The translations under genes were made by a program, and so were the position numbers. The notes under the pieces were generated by a model, which did not search any database, was not told where the DNA came from, and worked only from the letters and a program-made list of their open reading frames with translations. This document shows, one piece after another, positions 44,883 to 55,575 of a stretch of DNA of 64,000 bases. This stretch comes from Kordia algicida OT-1. GTDB lineage: Bacteria; Bacteroidota; Bacteroidia; Flavobacteriales; Flavobacteriaceae. Every line of letters starts with the position of its first letter. Position 1 is the first letter of the stretch. The DNA lies in the NCBI RefSeq assembly GCF_000154725.1, contig NZ_DS544873.1:1322417-1386416 (forward strand), given 5' to 3'.

Positions 44883-47081
44883 TTAATTCGCTACTTCACT
44901 AATAAACTTGATGCGATACAAACGCAATTCTTCATCGTCGTAATCTCCATCAAATTCTTCCAAAGCGGCAGAAATCTTATCATTTTCAGATTCTAAAAAA
45001 TATTCATGAATTTCCTCTTGTTGATCTTCATCCAATACTTCATCAATCCAATAACTAATGTTTAATTTCGTTCCGCTGTAAACAATTTGTTCCATTTCCT
45101 TAATGAAATCAGGCATTGCAAGCCCTTTTGCTGCGGCAATATCATCCAAAGGAAGTTTTCTATCAACACTCTGAATGATATATAATTTAAGTCCAGAATT
45201 CATTCCAGTACTTTTCACTACTAAATCATCAGGACGAACAATATCATTTTCATCAACGTATTTCTTGATAAATTCGATAAAATCTTTACCATACTTTTTC
45301 GCTTTTCCATCACCAACACCATGAATATTCTTCATTTCCTCAAGCGAAATTGGGTACTTTAACGCCATATCTTCCAAAGAAGGATCTTGAAAAACAACAA
45401 ATGGCGGCACACCTAAACGTTTGGCAACTTTTTTACGTAAATCCTTCAACATGCCCATCAATTTCTGATCGGCTACAGCACCATTTCCTTTAGAGGCAGT
45501 AATAATACTACTATCTGCTGCTTGCGCAAAATCATGATCTTCCGTCATCATAAAAGATTCAGGATTTTCTAAAAATGCCAAACCAGCATCTGTCAATTTA
45601 ATGACACCATAAGTTTCAATATCTTTTCGCAACAAACCAGCGACTAATACTTGACGAATTAATGCCATCCAATATTTATCATCATGTGATTTCCCACTAC
45701 CAAAAAATGGCTGTAAATGTGTTTTGTGCGATTTTATCAAAGCATTTTCTGTTCCGACTAACACATTAACCACATTACGAGATTTGTACGTTTGTTTCGT
45801 GTTTTTAATCGTTTGTAAAAGCTCCACAACTTGGTCTTGTGCTTCTACTTTCTTTTTCGGATTACGGACATTATCATCCATATCTGCTCCTTCTCCATTT
45901 TCAGGGAATTCTTCTCCGAAATAATGTAATATAAATTTTCTTCTAGAAATAGACGTTTCCGCGTAAGCGACAACTTCTTGCAATAACGCATGCCCAATTT
46001 CCTGTTCTGCCACAGGTTTTCCAGACATAAATTTTTCTAGCTTCTCAATATCTTTATAAGCATAAAAAGCCAAACAATGACCTTCACCACCATCACGCCC
46101 TGCTCTACCTGTTTCTTGATAGTAACTTTCAATACTTTTTGGAATATCATGATGAATCACAAAACGAACGTCTGGTTTGTCAATTCCCATCCCAAAAGCA
46201 ATCGTAGCCACCACAACATCGCAATCTTCCATTAAAAACATATCTTGATGTTTTGCCCGTTTTTTTGGATCTAAACCTGCATGATACGGAACTGCGTTAA
46301 TTCCGTTTACCTGAAGTACTTGCGCCAATTCTTCTACACGTTTCCTACTCAAACAATATACAATACCACTTTTTCCTTGATTTTGTTTGATGAAGCGAAT
46401 AATATCGGCATCAACATCTTTCGTTTTTGGTCGTACCTCGTAGTATAAATTAGGTCTGTTAAACGAAGCCTTGAAAGTGTTAGCATCTGTCATTCCTAAA
46501 TTTTTAAGAATGTCTTCTTGCACTTTTGGCGTTGCAGTTGCAGTCAAGCCAATTATAGGAATATTATCTCCTATTTTACCGATGATATTTTTTAAATTTC
46601 TGTATTCAGGACGAAAATCGTGTCCCCATTCTGAAATACAATGGGCTTCATCAACTGCCATAAAGGAAATCTGTACCGTTCGTAAAAACGCTACATTTTC
46701 TTCTTTCGTTAGTGATTCTGGTGCTACATACAATAATTTTGTAATTCCATTAGTAATATCTTCCTTTACTTGTCTTGTTTCCGCTTTTGTAAGCGAAGAA
46801 TTTAATACATGGGCAATTCCATCTTGTGATGAAATTCCACGTAAAGCGTCTACTTGGTTCTTCATTAAGGCGATTAGGGGAGAAACAACAATAGCAGTAC
46901 CTTCTTTCATTAAGGCTGGCAATTGGTAACATAATGATTTACCTCCACCAGTTGGCATAATAACAAAGGTGTTCTTATTGCTGATAATGCTTTTAATAAC
47001 TTCTTCCTGTAGTCCTTTGAATTGACCGAACCCGAAGTGCTTCTTTAGTTCCTTGTATAAGTCAATTTCTACTAAACTCAT
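44883..47081 (-). CDS. recQ: ATP-dependent DNA helicase RecQ
   Basis: 732 residues. Walker [18 protein letters not shown] box, ARTATP-type motif (GLTATATP), motif VI region [10 protein letters not shown], zinc-binding/RQC region, then an HRDC domain (about 525-605). Unwinds DNA 3' to 5' in recombination repair. The tail beyond HRDC (about 610-732) is a helical segment of unclear role seen in Bacteroidota RecQ. Divergent from kdsD. Confidence 0.96.
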   Translation of the reverse strand: MSLVEIDLYKELKKHFGFGQFKGLQEEVIKSIISNKNTFVIMPTGGGKSLCYQLPALMKEGTAIVVSPLIALMKNQVDALRGISSQDGIAHVLNSSLTKAETRQVKEDITNGITKLLYVAPESLTKEENVAFLRTVQISFMAVDEAHCISEWGHDFRPEYRNLKNIIGKIGDNIPIIGLTATATPKVQEDILKNLGMTDANTFKASFNRPNLYYEVRPKTKDVDADIIRFIKQNQGKSGIVYCLSRKRVEELAQVLQVNGINAVPYHAGLDPKKRAKHQDMFLMEDCDVVVATIAFGMGIDKPDVRFVIHHDIPKSIESYYQETGRAGRDGGEGHCLAFYAYKDIEKLEKFMSGKPVAEQEIGHALLQEVVAYAETSISRRKFILHYFGEEFPENGEGADMDDNVRNPKKKVEAQDQVVELLQTIKNTKQTYKSRNVVNVLVGTENALIKSHKTHLQPFFGSGKSHDDKYWMALIRQVLVAGLLRKDIETYGVIKLTDAGLAFLENPESFMMTEDHDFAQAADSSIITASKGNGAVADQKLMGMLKDLRKKVAKRLGVPPFVVFQDPSLEDMALKYPISLEEMKNIHGVGDGKAKKYGKDFIEFIKKYVDENDIVRPDDLVVKSTGMNSGLKLYIIQSVDRKLPLDDIAAAKGLAMPDFIKEMEQIVYSGTKLNISYWIDEVLDEDQQEEIHEYFLESENDKISAALEEFDGDYDDEELRLYRIKFISEVAN

Positions 47082-47103
47082 TCTATCTTTTTACTATTTT
47101 ACA

Positions 47104-47111
47104 TACATTTG
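47104..47111 (+). promoter_or_regulatory. -7 promoter box TACATTTG for kdsD
   Basis: Exact TAnnTTTG match 55 bp upstream of the kdsD TTG start, in the gap shared with divergent recQ. Confidence 0.55.
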
Positions 47112-47166
47112 CATACACTAAAGATACTATTTTCTTTAGTAACAACAATTTTTAAATTTATTCATT

Positions 47167-48135
47167 TTGAAATATAAAGATAGTATTATTAGTGCTGCCA
47201 AGCAAACCATTGAAACAGAATATAATGCAATAAAAAATTTAATCTCTTTAATTGATGATGAGTTTGCCGAAGCAGTGTCTTATATCTACAACTCAAACGG
47301 TAGAGTCGTTGTAACTGGAATTGGAAAAAGCGCAAATATTGCCACAAAAATTGTAGCAACGCTAAATTCTACAGGAACACCAGCCATTTTTATGCATGCC
47401 GCAGATGCAATTCATGGTGATTTAGGAATCATTCAGGAGCACGATACCGTAATTTGTATTTCAAAAAGTGGTAATACGCCAGAAATTAAAGTGTTAGTTC
47501 CGTTAATTAAGAACAGTGAAAATAAATTAATCGCCATTACTTCCAACAGAGAATCATTTCTGGGAACACAAGCCGATTATGTGTTGCATGCCTATGTTGA
47601 AAAAGAAGCTTGTCCAAACGGATTGGCACCAACCACCAGCACAACAGCACAATTGGTTTTAGGTGATGCACTAGCGATCTGTTTGTTAGAATTACGCGGA
47701 TTTTCAAGCAAAGATTTTGCAAAATATCATCCTGGTGGCGCGTTGGGTAAAAAATTATACTTGCGTGTCAATGATATGTCTTCCGTAAATCAGAAGCCAA
47801 AAGTTTTTGCCGATAGTTCTGTAAAAGATGTAATTGTGGAAATTTCTAAAGGAATGTTGGGCGCAACGGCAGTTATCAACGATGCGGAAGAAATTATTGG
47901 AGTCATTACTGATGGAGATATTCGACGTATGTTGTCCAATAATGATTTCATCGGAAACCTCACAGCAAAAGACATCATGTCATCCAATCCAAAACGAATA
48001 GAAAATGACGCCATGGCTGTGGAAGCTTTGGAAGTGATGGAAGACAACGGAATTTCACAATTAATGGTAGAAGCGCAAGGAAAATACGCAGGAATCGTAC
48101 ATTTGCATGATTTAGTAAAAGAAGGAATACTATAA
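47167..48135 (+). CDS. kdsD: D-arabinose 5-phosphate isomerase (KdsD/KpsF family), TTG start
   Basis: 322 residues with an N-terminal SIS sugar-isomerase domain (GIGKSANIATKIVATLNSTG; ATTSTTAQLVLGDA-type Ser/Thr loop) and two C-terminal CBS domains (about 200-320). Converts ribulose-5-phosphate to arabinose-5-phosphate, the first step to KDO of lipopolysaccharide. There is no ATG near the start; TTG at 47167 reads MKYKDSII. Its stop overlaps tatC (TAATG). Confidence 0.93.
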   Translation: MKYKDSIISAAKQTIETEYNAIKNLISLIDDEFAEAVSYIYNSNGRVVVTGIGKSANIATKIVATLNSTGTPAIFMHAADAIHGDLGIIQEHDTVICISKSGNTPEIKVLVPLIKNSENKLIAITSNRESFLGTQADYVLHAYVEKEACPNGLAPTTSTTAQLVLGDALAICLLELRGFSSKDFAKYHPGGALGKKLYLRVNDMSSVNQKPKVFADSSVKDVIVEISKGMLGATAVINDAEEIIGVITDGDIRRMLSNNDFIGNLTAKDIMSSNPKRIENDAMAVEALEVMEDNGISQLMVEAQGKYAGIVHLHDLVKEGIL

Positions 48136-48953
48136 TGGGGAAAAATAAAAACGAAATGTCATTCTTAGATCACTTAGAAGAACTGAGATGGCACTTAATT
48201 CGAAGCTTTGCTGCGATATTTATCATTGCGTGTGTTGTATTTGTATTTATTCAACCCATTTACAAAAACTTACTCATTGTTCATTTAGATGGAGATTTTG
48301 TAACCTATCATTTTTTCTGTGATACGTTTCAACTAATTGGAGTTGATAGTGACTTTTGCGGATTAACATTTGATGATGAACTGATTAACACAGACGTAAC
48401 AGGTCAATTTACCATGGCAATTTGGTCAGCATTAATATTAGGATTCATTTTTGCATTTCCTTATATTATATTCGAATTATGGCGTTTTGTCGCACCAGGA
48501 TTGAGTCCAAAAGAACGCAAAAAATCGAGGTGGTTCATCTTTTTTGCTTCACTCCTATTCTTTGTAGGTTTGCTATTTAGTTACTACGTAATTATGCCAA
48601 TGTCTTCCTACTTCTTTTATAATTTTCAAATTTCAGAAGGAATTAAAAATACGATCAAAGTACAATCGCACATCAGCTTACTAACAAACACATTATTGGG
48701 AGTTTCGCTCGTTTTCGAATTACCACTAATCATCTATTTCTTATCAAAATTAGGATTAATCACGCCAACATTCTTGCGCAAATACAGAAAACATGCGTTG
48801 GTAATTGTATTGATTCTTGCTGCCATCATTACACCGCCAGATGTTGCGAGTCAAATTGTAGTAGCAATTCCAATCTTAATTTTATATGAAATAGGAATTG
48901 TAATATCTAAAAGAGTTGAGAAAAATTTAAAAAAGAAACTAAAAAATGGCTAA
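48135..48953 (+). CDS. tatC: Sec-independent translocase subunit TatC
   Basis: 272 residues, six membrane helices. The conserved N-terminus is MSFLDHLEELRWHLIRS, followed by the FGLGIxFxxP-type region seen here as FAFPYIIFELWRFVAPGLSPKERK. Receptor for twin-arginine signal peptides. A long loop insertion (CDTFQLIGVDSDFCG) with two cysteines in the first periplasmic loop is a Bacteroidota feature. Overlaps the AhpD-like gene by 8 bp. Confidence 0.95.
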   Translation: MGKNKNEMSFLDHLEELRWHLIRSFAAIFIIACVVFVFIQPIYKNLLIVHLDGDFVTYHFFCDTFQLIGVDSDFCGLTFDDELINTDVTGQFTMAIWSALILGFIFAFPYIIFELWRFVAPGLSPKERKKSRWFIFFASLLFFVGLLFSYYVIMPMSSYFFYNFQISEGIKNTIKVQSHISLLTNTLLGVSLVFELPLIIYFLSKLGLITPTFLRKYRKHALVIVLILAAIITPPDVASQIVVAIPILILYEIGIVISKRVEKNLKKKLKNG

Positions 48954-49293
48954 TCAAGTAGAAGAATTTAACGCTTACAGAGCTAAAATGAACGATAAAA
49001 TTTTAGCAGATAACAACAAAATTATTAAACGTATCTTTAATTTAGATACCAATGCATTTACTGCTGGCGCCTTGGATGTGCAAACGAAAGAGTTACTAGG
49101 TTTGGTAGCTTCTACCGTATTGCGTTGTGACGATTGTATCAAATATCACCTAGAATCTTGCTACAACGAAGGTTTGAGCAAAGAAAAAGTGGTAGAAACC
49201 TTAAGTATTGCAACACTAATTGGCGGAACAATCGTAATTCCACATTTGCGTAGAGCTTATGAATATTGGGATGCGTTGGAAGCACAAAATTAG
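48946..49293 (+). CDS. Carboxymuconolactone decarboxylase/AhpD-like protein
   Basis: 115 residues of a single CMD/AhpD-type helical domain. The redox motif is seen in RCDDCIKYHLESC (Cys-x2-Cys...His). Probably a thiol peroxidase partner. Third gene of kdsD-tatC-AhpD-like operon, which is an unexpected but conserved-looking grouping. Confidence 0.88.
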   Translation: MANQVEEFNAYRAKMNDKILADNNKIIKRIFNLDTNAFTAGALDVQTKELLGLVASTVLRCDDCIKYHLESCYNEGLSKEKVVETLSIATLIGGTIVIPHLRRAYEYWDALEAQN

Positions 49294-49544
49294 ATATTTA
49301 GACCGCTGCGCTATTTGATGTTAGATCGCTGCGCTTTTAGACTTGTCACTTTGCTATTTTGAGACGTTTTTAGGCTATGAACTTAGTTGTTTATTCTCTG
49401 TCGATTAATAGTTTAAAACATTAAACTTTGTCAGGTTATAGATTTTTGCAAACAACTAAATAACTACCAAAGTTAATTTCGTATTAAAAAGTATCAGCAT
49501 TTTGTTGAAATTAGTATTTTTACCATTCATAATGACCAAATTAT
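49294..49544. repeat. Intergenic region with post-stop repeats
   Basis: After the stop: TTAGACCGCTGCGCTATTTG and TTAGATCGCTGCGCTTTTAG, members of the post-stop family; the remainder is AT-rich leader of lptB without a perfect promoter box. Confidence 0.55.
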
Positions 49545-50303
49545 ATGATTTTAAGAGCCGATAGTATCATGAAGTCCTACAAAGGGCGAAAAGTTGTAAA
49601 AGGTATTTCTCTTGAGGTAAATCAAGGAGAAATCGTTGGATTGTTAGGTCCAAACGGAGCTGGAAAAACAACTTCTTTCTATATGATTGTAGGATTGATT
49701 AAACCCAATGGCGGAAAAATCTTTTTGGATGATATGGAAATCACCAAGTTTCCCATGTACAAACGTGCGCAAAACGGAATTGGATATTTGGCGCAAGAAG
49801 CTTCTGTTTTTCGCAAATTGAGCATTGAAGAAAATATTCTAAGTGTATTACAACTTACCAAATTGTCAAAGAAAGAACAACATATGAAAATGGAATCTTT
49901 GATTGAAGAATTTGGCTTGGGACACATTCGCAAAAACCGAGGCGATTTACTTTCTGGTGGAGAACGAAGACGTACCGAAATTGCTCGTGCTTTGGCAACA
50001 GATCCTAAATTTGTATTGTTGGATGAACCTTTTGCAGGAGTCGATCCGGTTGCCGTAGAAGACATTCAACGAATCATAGCACATTTAAAAAACAAAAATA
50101 TTGGAATCCTTATCACAGATCACAACGTACAAGAAACGTTAGCGATTACTGATAGAACCTACTTAATGTTTGAAGGAAACATTCTAAAAGCAGGAAAACC
50201 AAAAGAATTGGCAGAAGACGAAATGGTTCGAAAAGTGTATTTAGGTCAAAACTTCGAATTGCGCGAAAAGAAACTGGATTTCGAGAAAAAAATAGATCAG
50301 TAA
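49545..50303 (+). CDS. lptB: LPS export ABC transporter ATPase LptB
   Basis: 252 residues. Walker [21 protein letters not shown]-loop, signature [19 protein letters not shown], Walker [13 protein letters not shown]-loop [10 protein letters not shown]. High resemblance to LptB (characteristic DPVAVEDIQ). Powers lipopolysaccharide transport to the outer membrane with LptFG. Convergent with pssA, with a shared hairpin. Confidence 0.95.
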   Translation: MILRADSIMKSYKGRKVVKGISLEVNQGEIVGLLGPNGAGKTTSFYMIVGLIKPNGGKIFLDDMEITKFPMYKRAQNGIGYLAQEASVFRKLSIEENILSVLQLTKLSKKEQHMKMESLIEEFGLGHIRKNRGDLLSGGERRRTEIARALATDPKFVLLDEPFAGVDPVAVEDIQRIIAHLKNKNIGILITDHNVQETLAITDRTYLMFEGNILKAGKPKELAEDEMVRKVYLGQNFELREKKLDFEKKIDQ

Positions 50304-50331
50304 AAAGTGACTGTCTAAAGACTACTTTTTT
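50302..50331. terminator. Bidirectional terminator between lptB and pssA
   Basis: AAAAAGT/ACTTTTT with an inner GTCT/AGAC stem, spanning both stop codons. Confidence 0.6.
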
Positions 50332-51074
50332 ACCAAAGAAAGCAATACATACAATAAAATAATGATTGGAATTGCTAAAAAGTGTAAAAAGATCAACAGC
50401 AAAATACAAGTTATGATAAAAAGATACTTTATCATGTTATTTTTAAAACTCCAATCCTTAAATTTTAAAGCGAATAACGGAATTTTAGCATTCAATAAAT
50501 AACAACTTAAAAGGGTCATTCCAATTAAAAACCATTTGTTTAAAATGATAACATCTGGATGAATCAAATTACTTCCTTGATATGCTAAAATTAATGGAAA
50601 CGACATAATTAACAAGGTGTTGGCAGGTGTTGGCAAACCTATAAAAGAAGAAGTTTGATTTTCATCAATATTAAATTTTGCCAAACGATACGCAGAAGCC
50701 AACGCAATCAATAAGCCAAACAAAGGCAATACATGCACTTCATTCTGAAACCAATGCCACGAATCTGACCAAGAATGCCCGTCGTGTACTTTCTCATGTA
50801 TTCCTAAAGCTTTATTGAATAACTGATACATGACAATTCCAGGAACAACACCACTGGTTACCATATCCGCTAAAGAATCTAACTGTAAACCCAATTCACT
50901 TTGCACCTTTAACAATCTGGCTGCCAAGCCATCAAAAAAATCAAAGAAAATTCCTAAAAACACAAAAAATGCAGCAATTTCCAACTGATTTTTCACTGCA
51001 AATATAACGGCCAAACAACCACAAAATAAATTCAATAACGTGATAAAATTAGGAATGTGTTTTTTGATATTCAT
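50322..51074 (-). CDS. pssA: CDP-diacylglycerol-serine O-phosphatidyltransferase
   Basis: 250 residues, polytopic (about seven helices). The CDP-alcohol phosphotransferase motif DG-x2-AR-x8-G-x3-D-x3-D is clear as FDGLAARLLKVQSELGLQLD, with the last Asp in SLADMV. Makes phosphatidylserine, precursor of phosphatidylethanolamine. Single gene; the promoter is uncertain. Confidence 0.93.
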   Translation of the reverse strand: MNIKKHIPNFITLLNLFCGCLAVIFAVKNQLEIAAFFVFLGIFFDFFDGLAARLLKVQSELGLQLDSLADMVTSGVVPGIVMYQLFNKALGIHEKVHDGHSWSDSWHWFQNEVHVLPLFGLLIALASAYRLAKFNIDENQTSSFIGLPTPANTLLIMSFPLILAYQGSNLIHPDVIILNKWFLIGMTLLSCYLLNAKIPLFALKFKDWSFKNNMIKYLFIITCILLLIFLHFLAIPIIILLYVLLSLVKK

Positions 51075-51216
51075 AAAAACGATTTTTTGTAAAAATAATT
51101 AAACTTTGCAAACTCTATAGAGAAAAGTGCAAATGTTAATCAAATCAAGACAATATCTACGTATTTTTTGAGTTTATTAGGGTAGAAAATCGCATATTTG
51201 TATAAAAATTACACTC

Positions 51217-52275
51217 TTGAAAAAGTTATTTGTATTCCTCTTTATAATATTTGCCCACCTAGCAAACGGTCAATCTGTTGCTAAATATTCCAATGAATTT
51301 ATGAATATTGGTGTCGATGCTGGCGCTTTTGGTATGGGAAATGCTGTTGTAGCAAACATTGGTGATGTAAACTCTGGTTACTGGAATCCTGCGGGATTGG
51401 TGCAACTAGAAGACAAACAAATTGCCTTAATGCACTCTAGTTATTTTGCAAATATTGCGCTGTATGACTATGCTGCGTTTGCAATGCCAATTGACGATAG
51501 AAGTGCTTGGGGAATTTCACTAATCCGTTTTGGTGTTGACGATATTTTAAACACAACACAATTAATTGACAGTCAAGGAAATATTGATTTCAATAGAGTC
51601 AGTCTTTTCTCTGCTGCCGATTACGGAATCACCTTTTCATACGCGCGTAGAATGCCCGTACAAGGACTAAATTATGGAGTAAATGCCAAAGTAATTCGTA
51701 GAGTTATTGGCGATTTCGCTTCTTCTTGGGGATTTGGTTTTGACTTCGGATTGCAATTCAGACATAAAGACTGGAAATTCGGATTGATGGCGCGTGATAT
51801 CACCACAACTTTCAACACATGGAGCATTGATGAAGATTTATTCAATGATGTAAGCGATCAAATTCCAGAGCAGGATTTGCCTGAAACTACAGAAATTACC
51901 ATTCCAAAACTACAACTTGGAGTGGCGCGAACATTTACTTTTAATTACGATTATTCGCTTACAGCGGAAGTGGATTTAAACATGCGTTTTGCAGAAACAA
52001 ATGATGTTATTTCTACATCGTTTGCAAGTATTACACCTGCGGTCGGATTGCAATTTGCCTATACAGATTTGGTGTTTTTGCGTGCTGGTGTTGGAAACTT
52101 TCAAAACGAAAACAACTTCGGGTCTGAATCTTTAACGTTTCAACCAAATATTGGAATTGGTTTTAAATACAAAGGAATTCAAGTTGATTACGCACTAACG
52201 GACATTGGCGATCAAAGCGCGGCAGTATATTCTAATGTATTCTCATTAAAAATTGACTGGAGTTTATTCAGATAA
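51217..52275 (+). CDS. PorV/PorQ-like outer-membrane beta-barrel protein, TTG start
   Basis: 352 residues, signal peptide (MKKLFVFLFIIFAHLANGQ) read from a TTG at 51217. The mature protein has alternating strands and the start NIGVDAGAFGMGNAVVANIGDVNSGYWNPAGL typical of the FadL/PorV superfamily associated with the type IX secretion system (PorV shuttle or a paralogue). Because many PorV-like paralogues exist, the exact name is not given. The T9SS substrate at 6335 lies in the same genome region. Confidence 0.85.
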   Translation: MKKLFVFLFIIFAHLANGQSVAKYSNEFMNIGVDAGAFGMGNAVVANIGDVNSGYWNPAGLVQLEDKQIALMHSSYFANIALYDYAAFAMPIDDRSAWGISLIRFGVDDILNTTQLIDSQGNIDFNRVSLFSAADYGITFSYARRMPVQGLNYGVNAKVIRRVIGDFASSWGFGFDFGLQFRHKDWKFGLMARDITTTFNTWSIDEDLFNDVSDQIPEQDLPETTEITIPKLQLGVARTFTFNYDYSLTAEVDLNMRFAETNDVISTSFASITPAVGLQFAYTDLVFLRAGVGNFQNENNFGSESLTFQPNIGIGFKYKGIQVDYALTDIGDQSAAVYSNVFSLKIDWSLFR

Positions 52276-52370
52276 AAAACATTTCTTTCTAGCATTTAAA
52301 ATCTAGCTTTAACATAAAAATAACGAACTTGTTATTTCATCTCAAAGATAAAAAGTGATATTTTTAGCAG

Positions 52371-53558
52371 ATGAAAAAACTCGTATTTCTTCTTTTTCTT
52401 TTTGTTGGAATTGTCTTTGGGCAAAAAACACCACAAATAAAGCTTTCGTCAGAAGCTACCTTTTCCGTAGTCACTTGCGGTGCAGGTTCAGAATTATATT
52501 CTTCTTTTGGACACAGCGCTTTTCGCCTAAAAGATCCTGTATATGGTTATGATGTGGTGTACAACTACGGAACTTTTGATTTTAACACACCATTTTTTTA
52601 CATAAAATTTGCACAAGGAAAACTACCATATCAACTCGGAAGAAGCAGTTTTAAAAACTTCGTTCGCATCTACCAATACGAAAAACGGTGGATAAAAGAA
52701 CAAGTACTCAATCTTACACCTGAGCAAAACAAAACACTTCTCGCCTACTTAGAAAACAATTACAAAGAAGAAAATAGAGATTATAAATATGATTTCTTTT
52801 ACAACAATTGCGCAACGAAAATTAGAGATGTTATCAAAGAAAATTTTGGTGATAACATCATTTTCCATGAAGATCATCTTCCGAAAGACAAAACATTTCG
52901 CGATTTAATTCACGACAATCTTGAAGCCAATTCTTGGTCTAGTTTCGGAATCGATATTGCGCTTGGTGCTGTCATTGACAAACCTGCGTATGCAGAAGAA
53001 TATCAATTTTTACCAGAATATGTCTTTAAAGCGTTTGAAAATGCTACTATGCAAGATTCTGTAACGCCGTTTGTTACCGAAACAAACTTAGTTTTGGATG
53101 CGCCAGAAACAACTATAGAAAAAGGCAATATCATTTTCAGTCCATATGTGATTTTTACAATTTTTCTACTAATTGTACTTATCATCACATTTCTAGATTT
53201 CAAGAACAACAAACGTACACGCTGGTTAGATGCAATTTTATTACTTGTGAATGGACTTACAGGAATTATACTATTATTGCTTTGGTTTGCAACCGATCAT
53301 ACCGCAACCGCAATGAATATGAACGTTTTATGGCTGCTGCCAATTAATATTTTCTTCGTTAGAAAGTTCTTTCTCAAAAGTAAAGAATGTAAATCATTGG
53401 CAAAACATACTGCCTTTTGTATCCTGTTGATGCTTGTCGTTTTCTTTTTATGGATAATTGACTTCCAACAATTTGCATTGGCTGCAATTCCGCTGATGGC
53501 TTTATTTTTAGTACGTTATCTGTATTTGACGTATTATTTTGGGAAACTGGATAAGTAG
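52371..53558 (+). CDS. DUF4105-family membrane protein
   Basis: 395 residues. A signal peptide ends at about 17 (GIVFGQ); the periplasmic part contains the DUF4105 pattern YSSFGHSAFRLKDP...NYGTFDF and NNCATKIRDVI (a conserved Asn-Cys), followed by four membrane helices from about residue 262. A His/Cys/Asn-type papain-like arrangement has been suggested for related (Lnb/NlpC-like) proteins; the function is unknown. Confidence 0.85.
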   Translation: MKKLVFLLFLFVGIVFGQKTPQIKLSSEATFSVVTCGAGSELYSSFGHSAFRLKDPVYGYDVVYNYGTFDFNTPFFYIKFAQGKLPYQLGRSSFKNFVRIYQYEKRWIKEQVLNLTPEQNKTLLAYLENNYKEENRDYKYDFFYNNCATKIRDVIKENFGDNIIFHEDHLPKDKTFRDLIHDNLEANSWSSFGIDIALGAVIDKPAYAEEYQFLPEYVFKAFENATMQDSVTPFVTETNLVLDAPETTIEKGNIIFSPYVIFTIFLLIVLIITFLDFKNNKRTRWLDAILLLVNGLTGIILLLLWFATDHTATAMNMNVLWLLPINIFFVRKFFLKSKECKSLAKHTAFCILLMLVVFFLWIIDFQQFALAAIPLMALFLVRYLYLTYYFGKLDK

Positions 53559-54172
53559 TATTGGGAGTTTAGATGTGATTATTGAGAATTACTTAAAATG
53601 AAATTTAATTTTACTTAGACACAGGTTGCAATGCGTTTTTCCAAAACGCTCGCAAAGACGTTTCAAACTCTTAATTTTACAAACATCACTTCGAGTGAAT
53701 TTGTGTAACAAATTTGTATCGAGAAGTACTGTAAAACACAAAAGAATACTTATTAAACCATTTCGAAATCTAACCTGTTCTCGATATTATTTTCGTTCAA
53801 TTCACTTTGTTCATATGAAAGAAAATCACTCGAACTGACGGTTTAGATTTTTATAGTTTTTTTACCACTCAAAACGTCACTTAGAGTGAATTTGTGCAGC
53901 AAATTTGTATCGAGAAGTGCTGTGAAATCAAAAAGTTACGTGTATAACTTGAATGCAAGTCATCAAAAAATATAAAAGCATAATTTCTAAAGTCGAACTT
54001 TTTAATTGAAGATAAAAAGGAGCTATTTTTATATATAAATGATCTCGGAAACAACCTTGAATCATTAAATTTTTAAATCCTTGAATTAAGTGAAACATAC
54101 CAAAAGGTGAAAGCCGAGTCTAAAAGCAAAGCGATCTAACATCTTATAGCGAAAGCGGTCTAATAATGAAAA
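53559..54172. repeat. Gene-free region with hairpin elements and post-stop repeats
   Basis: About 610 bp without a gene. Two related elements (53684-53732 and 53875-53922) contain CACTTCGAGTGAATTTGTG...CGAGAAGTACTG; the middle is AATTTGT-GTA-ACAAATT in the first copy and AATTTGT-GCA-GCAAATT in the second (7-bp stems). At about 54057 a CCTTGAATCATTAAAT-type sequence recurs, and at 54110-54172 the post-stop family (TTAGACCGCTTTCGCTATAAG on the minus strand). Confidence 0.65.
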
Positions 54173-55570
54173 TTATCTTCCACGATAAAACAATACCGTA
54201 CTCAATGTCTTTACAATAATATTTAAATCCAAAAAGAAGCTTCGGTGTTTTATATAATACAAGTCGTATTGAAGTTTACGCAAACTATCTTCTTCAGAAG
54301 CTCCGTAATCTGTTTTTACCTGTGCCCAACCTGTTACTCCTGGTTTAATTACATGTCTAATTTCATAAAAAGTCAGGCTTTCAGAAAGTTGTTTTACAAA
54401 CGCAGGACGTTCTGGTCGCGGACCAATCATGCTCATTTCTCCCTTTAAAACATTGATAAACTGTGGCACTTCATCCAAACGAGATTTTCGCAAAAAACTT
54501 CCAAATTTGGTAATTCGTGAATCATTCTGTGTTGCCCAAACCGCTCCGTTTTTCTCAGCATCTACAATCATACTGCGCAATTTGTAAATTTTAAAAGGAA
54601 CGCCGTTTTTCCCAACACGTTCTTGTGTGTAGAATAATGGACCGCGATTTCCTATCAAATTTCCTATCAAAACTAATGGTAAAAATAACAAGCTTACCAA
54701 CAATCCGATCACGGAAAAAATGACATCAAAAAAGCGATGAAAAAACAAATACAACTTATTCTGATTGCTTCGACTGAACGGAAAATATTTATAAAAATCC
54801 TTTCCAATATACTGAACAGGAACACGATACGTTAATTCTTCATATACTTGAATGTATTCTTTAATCGGCAAACCAGTTTCCAGCAAACCAATCAAACTGT
54901 CAAAAATGGGTTTGCTTAATTCTTCTTGTTGATTGCTCGCAATGATAATCTCAGAAACTGCTTTTTTTTCAGCAACTTCTTTCAAATTTGAACTTGTAAT
55001 TTCTTCTAAATCGTCCAACTCAGGATCTTTTGTTTTTTCAAGCGAACTCGAATTGATATACCCTACAATTTCAAAATAATTTGTATTGCGTTTAATGGCA
55101 TCCGACATTACTTTAATCTCCTCAGTATTCCCAATAATCAAAATATTTTTAAAAAATCTCGGAGACGAAATAAAGAAAATATACGCGCAACGCCATAAGA
55201 AAATTGCAACCGAAATCGCTAAGAAAAAGTATAAAATCTGCAAACGATTTTCGGGTAATTCTGGCGTAAAGAAAGGCGTCAATAAATAACACAAAACCGT
55301 AATAGAAACTGTGAGTACAATTCCTTGAAACGTAGTGTCATAGCGACTTGACTTCTGTAAATTATACAATTCTAAAATCGTGGAAAATAATACAAAATAT
55401 ACAATCAGCACCAAACTCCAGAGCCAGCGCTGTTCTGTAAACTTAAAATAATCGAAGTCAAAAATATTGGAAACAACATACAACCCAAAAAGCATCGCCA
55501 ATACATCAAAAACTCTAAGCAAGAGTTTACGTTCCGATATTTCGAAATGCATATTTGAGGTTGAGGCCAT
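54173..55570 (-). CDS. Exopolysaccharide polyprenyl-phosphate sugar transferase (WcaJ-like)
   Basis: 465 residues. Four or five N-terminal membrane helices, a CoA-binding-like/nucleotide domain (about 140-230), a membrane helix near 280, then the bacterial sugar transferase domain: RVGKNGVPFKIYKLRSMIVDAE, SRLDEVPQFINVLKGEMSMIGPRPERP, RHVIKPGVTGWAQV. It starts polysaccharide repeat-unit synthesis by placing a sugar-1-phosphate on undecaprenyl phosphate. Last gene of the minus-strand EPS locus; followed by repeats. Confidence 0.93.
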   Translation of the reverse strand: MASTSNMHFEISERKLLLRVFDVLAMLFGLYVVSNIFDFDYFKFTEQRWLWSLVLIVYFVLFSTILELYNLQKSSRYDTTFQGIVLTVSITVLCYLLTPFFTPELPENRLQILYFFLAISVAIFLWRCAYIFFISSPRFFKNILIIGNTEEIKVMSDAIKRNTNYFEIVGYINSSSLEKTKDPELDDLEEITSSNLKEVAEKKAVSEIIIASNQQEELSKPIFDSLIGLLETGLPIKEYIQVYEELTYRVPVQYIGKDFYKYFPFSRSNQNKLYLFFHRFFDVIFSVIGLLVSLLFLPLVLIGNLIGNRGPLFYTQERVGKNGVPFKIYKLRSMIVDAEKNGAVWATQNDSRITKFGSFLRKSRLDEVPQFINVLKGEMSMIGPRPERPAFVKQLSESLTFYEIRHVIKPGVTGWAQVKTDYGASEEDSLRKLQYDLYYIKHRSFFLDLNIIVKTLSTVLFYRGR

Positions 55571-55575
55571 ATTTT

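Noticed and set aside
53626-53838. 70-codon frame in the repeat region
   Set aside because: Lies across dispersed repeats; no start context or family.
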